NCBI GenBank assembly: GCA_037039925.1
Contig: JAXRKP010000220.1
Coordinates: 86,001-150,000, forward strand
Length of the DNA: 64,000 nucleotides
Source of the DNA: Doris montereyensis
Taxonomy: Eukaryota > Mollusca > Gastropoda > Nudibranchia > Dorididae
Direction: 5' to 3'
Numbering within the stretch: position 1 is the stretch's first letter; the number at the start of each line of letters is the position of its first letter. The notes under the pieces are model-generated. The model was given only the letters and a program-made list of their open reading frames with translations, had not been told where the DNA came from and ran no database searches. Below, piece by piece: positions 61,120 through 64,000 of this stretch. Both the position numbers and the translations under genes were made by a program.

Positions 61120-61420
61120 TTTCTCTGATGAGGCGTTGTAGCTGAACCGTAGTGTTGTGAACTTGTAATCACGACGACACTGTGTCCTAGCCCCGTGGCT
61201 GGCACTAGTGGTACAGGTGGGGTTTTTTTCCACAACCTTGTACTCTTAGGAAAGGTAATTCACTTTATTTTCCTCAGTTGACAGCTATAGGTAGAGAAAG
61301 ATTTTGTGACGGTGTTAGTACTAGAAACCGAGAGTTGAGAAGGACTTTGGATAAAATGGCCTGTTGTGGGATAAATGATGTACAGTCGGTGAGCCTGCAC
61401 TTGTGTGGGGATATGGACTA
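61120..61420 (+). mobile_element. tRNA-derived SINE-B, sense copy
   Basis: Head GGCGTTGTAGCTGAACCGTA, GTAATCACGACGACACTGTG (decayed B box), GGGGTTTTTTTCCACAACCT, TGTTGTGGGATAAATGATGT and ACAGTCGGTGAGCCTGCAC. It is the reverse complement of the 45320-45614 copy in the same order. Confidence 0.9.
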
Positions 61421-61424
61421 TAAA

Positions 61425-61815
61425 TTTATCTCTTTATCTTTAATAACAAACTCAAAACTCAGCCCTGTTTCTCTTGCAAATTCTCTGATAACGATGAAAC
61501 GATCGTCACTGACTAGGTTCTTTCTTCATCTTAGTCATCGACTCTTCAATAACTGCAGAGATGGGGCGATCTTCTTTGGTGTCATCTTTGACAAACACAT
61601 GATCCACATTTAAACTGTCTGTACCAGTATTCAACTGTCTCATATTTTGAACAACTATTACTCTGAATATTCAACAGTTCATTATGAATAATGGTGGGAC
61701 TTTTCCTTTCAAGACTAAAAGTTAGGTCTGGGTACGAATTAAAAGTTTTTCCAATGTTACATCGTATTTTTATTTGCGAGAACAGAAATGTGTTCAATGG
61801 CAGTACACTTTTTGG
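61425..61815. other. No feature recognised
   Basis: Nothing recognised between the SINE and the tetranucleotide block. Confidence 0.5.
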
Positions 61816-61819
61816 TCTT

Positions 61820-63028
61820 ATCTATCTAACTATCAATCTATGTCTCTATGTATCTATGTATTTATGTATTTATCAATCTAGGTCATGTATCTATGTATTT
61901 ATGTATTTATCAATTTATCATGTATCTATGTATTTATGTATTTATCAATCTATGTGTGTGTGAATATATGTATCTATGTATTTATGTATTTATCAATCTA
62001 TATCTCTATGTATCTATGTATTTATGTATTTATCAATCTATATCTCTATGTATCTATGTATTTATGTATTTATCAATCTATGTCCTATTATGTATTTATG
62101 TATTTATCAATCTATATCTATGTATCTATGTATTTATGTATCAATCTATGCCTTTATATATTTATGTATCTATGTATTTATGTACCTATCAATATATGTA
62201 TCTATGTCTCTATGTATCTATATATTTATGTATCTATCAATCTATGTATTTATGTCTCTATGTATATATCAATATATGTCTCTATGTATTTACGTATCTA
62301 TGTATCTCATCGTTGTATAAATGGCTCTATGTATCTATCAATCTATGTCTCGATGTATTTATGTATCCATGTATCTATCAATCTATATATATATATTTAT
62401 CTATCAATTTATATATCTATGTATATATCAATCTATGTCTCTATGTATATATATATATCTGTCTTTATGTATCTATCTATTTATGTCTCTTTTTGTATCT
62501 ATCTATCTATGTATCTTTGTATCTATCTATCTATGTCTCTTTGTATCTATCTCTATGTCTCTATGTATATATCAATCTATATCTCTATGTATCTATCAAT
62601 CTATGTCTTTATGTATCTATCTATCTATGTCTCTTTGTATCTATCTATCTATGTATGTATCTATATATTTATGTATCTATATGCGTATCTATGTATCTAT
62701 ATATGGATCTATCTATCTATCAATCTATGTATCTATGTATGTACCTATCGATGTATCTACCTATCTATCTATGTATCTATCTAACTATCACTCTATGTAT
62801 CTATGTATCTATGTCTCTATGTATACATATATGTCATGTATCAATGTATGTATCTATGTATCTATCAATCTTTGTCTCTATGTATATATCTATGTATCAA
62901 TCTATATATCTATGTACCAATATATGTATCTATGTATATATCTATGTATCAATATATGTATCTATGTATACATCTATCTATCAATCTATGTATCTATATA
63001 TGTATCTATATATCTATCTAATTATCAC

Positions 63029-63065
<37 letters not shown>

Positions 63066-63102
63066 ATATCTATATGTATATCTATCTATCTATATATCTA
63101 TC

Positions 63103-63133
<31 letters not shown>

Positions 63134-63283
63134 CTATCTGTCTGTCTATCTATCTATCTATCTATCTATTTATATATCTATCTAACTATTAATCTATCTA
63201 TCTACGCATATATCTATCTATCTATCTATTTATCTATCTATCTAACTATTAATCTATCTATCTACGCATATATCTATCTATCC

Positions 63284-63378
<95 letters not shown>

Positions 63379-63435
63379 CATTCATTTATTCATCCATCTA
63401 TCTATCAATCAATGTATCTACCTATTTTCCATATA
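61820..63435 (+). repeat. TATC/TATG tetranucleotide block, 1.6 kb
   Basis: Starts as a 12- to 20-bp higher-order pattern (TATCTATGTATTTATGTATT, TATCAATCTATG) and becomes pure TATC at 63026-63375. It gives stop-free frames of several hundred codons that are not genes. Confidence 0.97.
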
Positions 63436-63442
63436 ACTATCA

Positions 63443-63475
<33 letters not shown>

Positions 63476-63680
63476 TGTATGTATGTATGTATGTATGTAT
63501 GTATGTATGTATGTATGTATGTATGTATGTATGTTTGTATGTATGTATGTGTATGTATGTATGTATGTATGTGTTGCATGTATGTATGTATGTATGTTTA
63601 TATATGTATGAATGTATGTATGTATGTGTGTATGTATGTATGTATGTATGTATGTATGTATGTATGTATGGTATGTATGT
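63436..63680 (+). repeat. (GTAT)n array
   Basis: About 240 bp of GTAT with a few interruptions, directly after the TATC block. Confidence 0.98.
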
Positions 63681-63920
63681 ATATATCTATCTTTCTAACT
63701 ATCAATCTATGTGTCTATACCTACCTATTATCTATCTATTATCCATCTATATATGTCTATCTTACTATTAATTTACATATCTACCTACCTATCTAATGTC
63801 TATCAATGATCCATCTATATATATGTCTCTCTTACTCCGGTCTTCTACATATCTACCTACCTATCTCATCATCAATGGGTATCTCTCGTCCGCGACTCTT
63901 CTCTCTCTCTCTCTCGATCT

Positions 63921-63966
<46 letters not shown>

Positions 63967-64000
63967 CCTCCTCCCTCCCTCTCCTCCCTCCCTCCCTCCC
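63681..64000 (+). repeat. Decayed tetranucleotides, (CT)n and (CCCT)n at the window end
   Basis: TATC-like units to about 63880, CT dinucleotides 63900-63961, then CCCTCC units to the end of the window. It continues beyond it. Confidence 0.95.

Noticed and set aside
61848..63796. Open frames of 300-445 codons rich in Tyr, Ile, Cys and Leu
   Set aside because: Pure tetranucleotide repeat translated in frames without stops. No start context or family.

Overview
This window is eukaryotic, intron-rich and AT-rich nuclear DNA from an animal. The mix of non-LTR retrotransposons, tRNA-derived SINEs, Tc1/mariner and hAT transposons and very abundant micro- and minisatellites suggests a marine invertebrate, probably a lophotrochozoan such as a mollusc. 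That placement is inference; nothing in the window proves the taxon.

One host gene is recognisable: a peroxisomal acyl-CoA oxidase of the ACOX1 type on the + strand, in 15 exons from the start codon at 12836 to about 50176 (about 2.02 kb of coding sequence, near 674 codons, spread over 37 kb). All inferred exons have GT/AG borders. Conserved features run from the N-terminal ACOX helix region through the TELGHG flavin-domain motif, KWWPGALGK, VGDIGPK, RIPRENMLMK, GGHG and the catalytic-glutamate motif EGENTV, to a C-terminal SKL peroxisomal targeting tripeptide. The frame is apparently broken by single-base shifts in exon 7, around the exon 11/12 junction, in exon 14 and in exon 15. This could be sequence error or a decaying copy. 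About 260 bp upstream of the ATG lie two DR1/HNF4-like sites, a class of element that controls acyl-CoA oxidase genes in other animals.

Layout: 1-12.5 kb is upstream DNA with a LINE fragment, a 23-bp satellite (1.79-3.04 kb), a decayed jockey-like LINE whose endonuclease is missing (about 4.1-6.99 kb), a diverged duplicated segment (7.31-8.92 and 11.46-12.50 kb) and a 16-bp satellite. From 12.8 to 50.2 kb lies the ACOX gene. Most of its larger introns carry a tandem array that occurs nowhere else in the window, plus LINE, SINE and DNA-transposon relics. From 50.2 to 64 kb lie an 18-bp and a 24-bp satellite, CR1-like LINE relics, SINEs, and a 2-kb block of TATC/GTAT tetranucleotides ending in CT and CCCT repeats.

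The main theme is local amplification. Many arrays are copies of the sequence next to them: the exon 11 splice donor, a SINE tail, a LINE reverse transcriptase segment, a LINE 5' leader and a mariner transposase segment. No coherent new operon-like or defence-like system is visible. The oddest signals are the multiplied splice donor in intron 11, fragments of exon 8 lying in order inside the intron 8 array, and a textbook hAT insertion inside a transposase-derived array.
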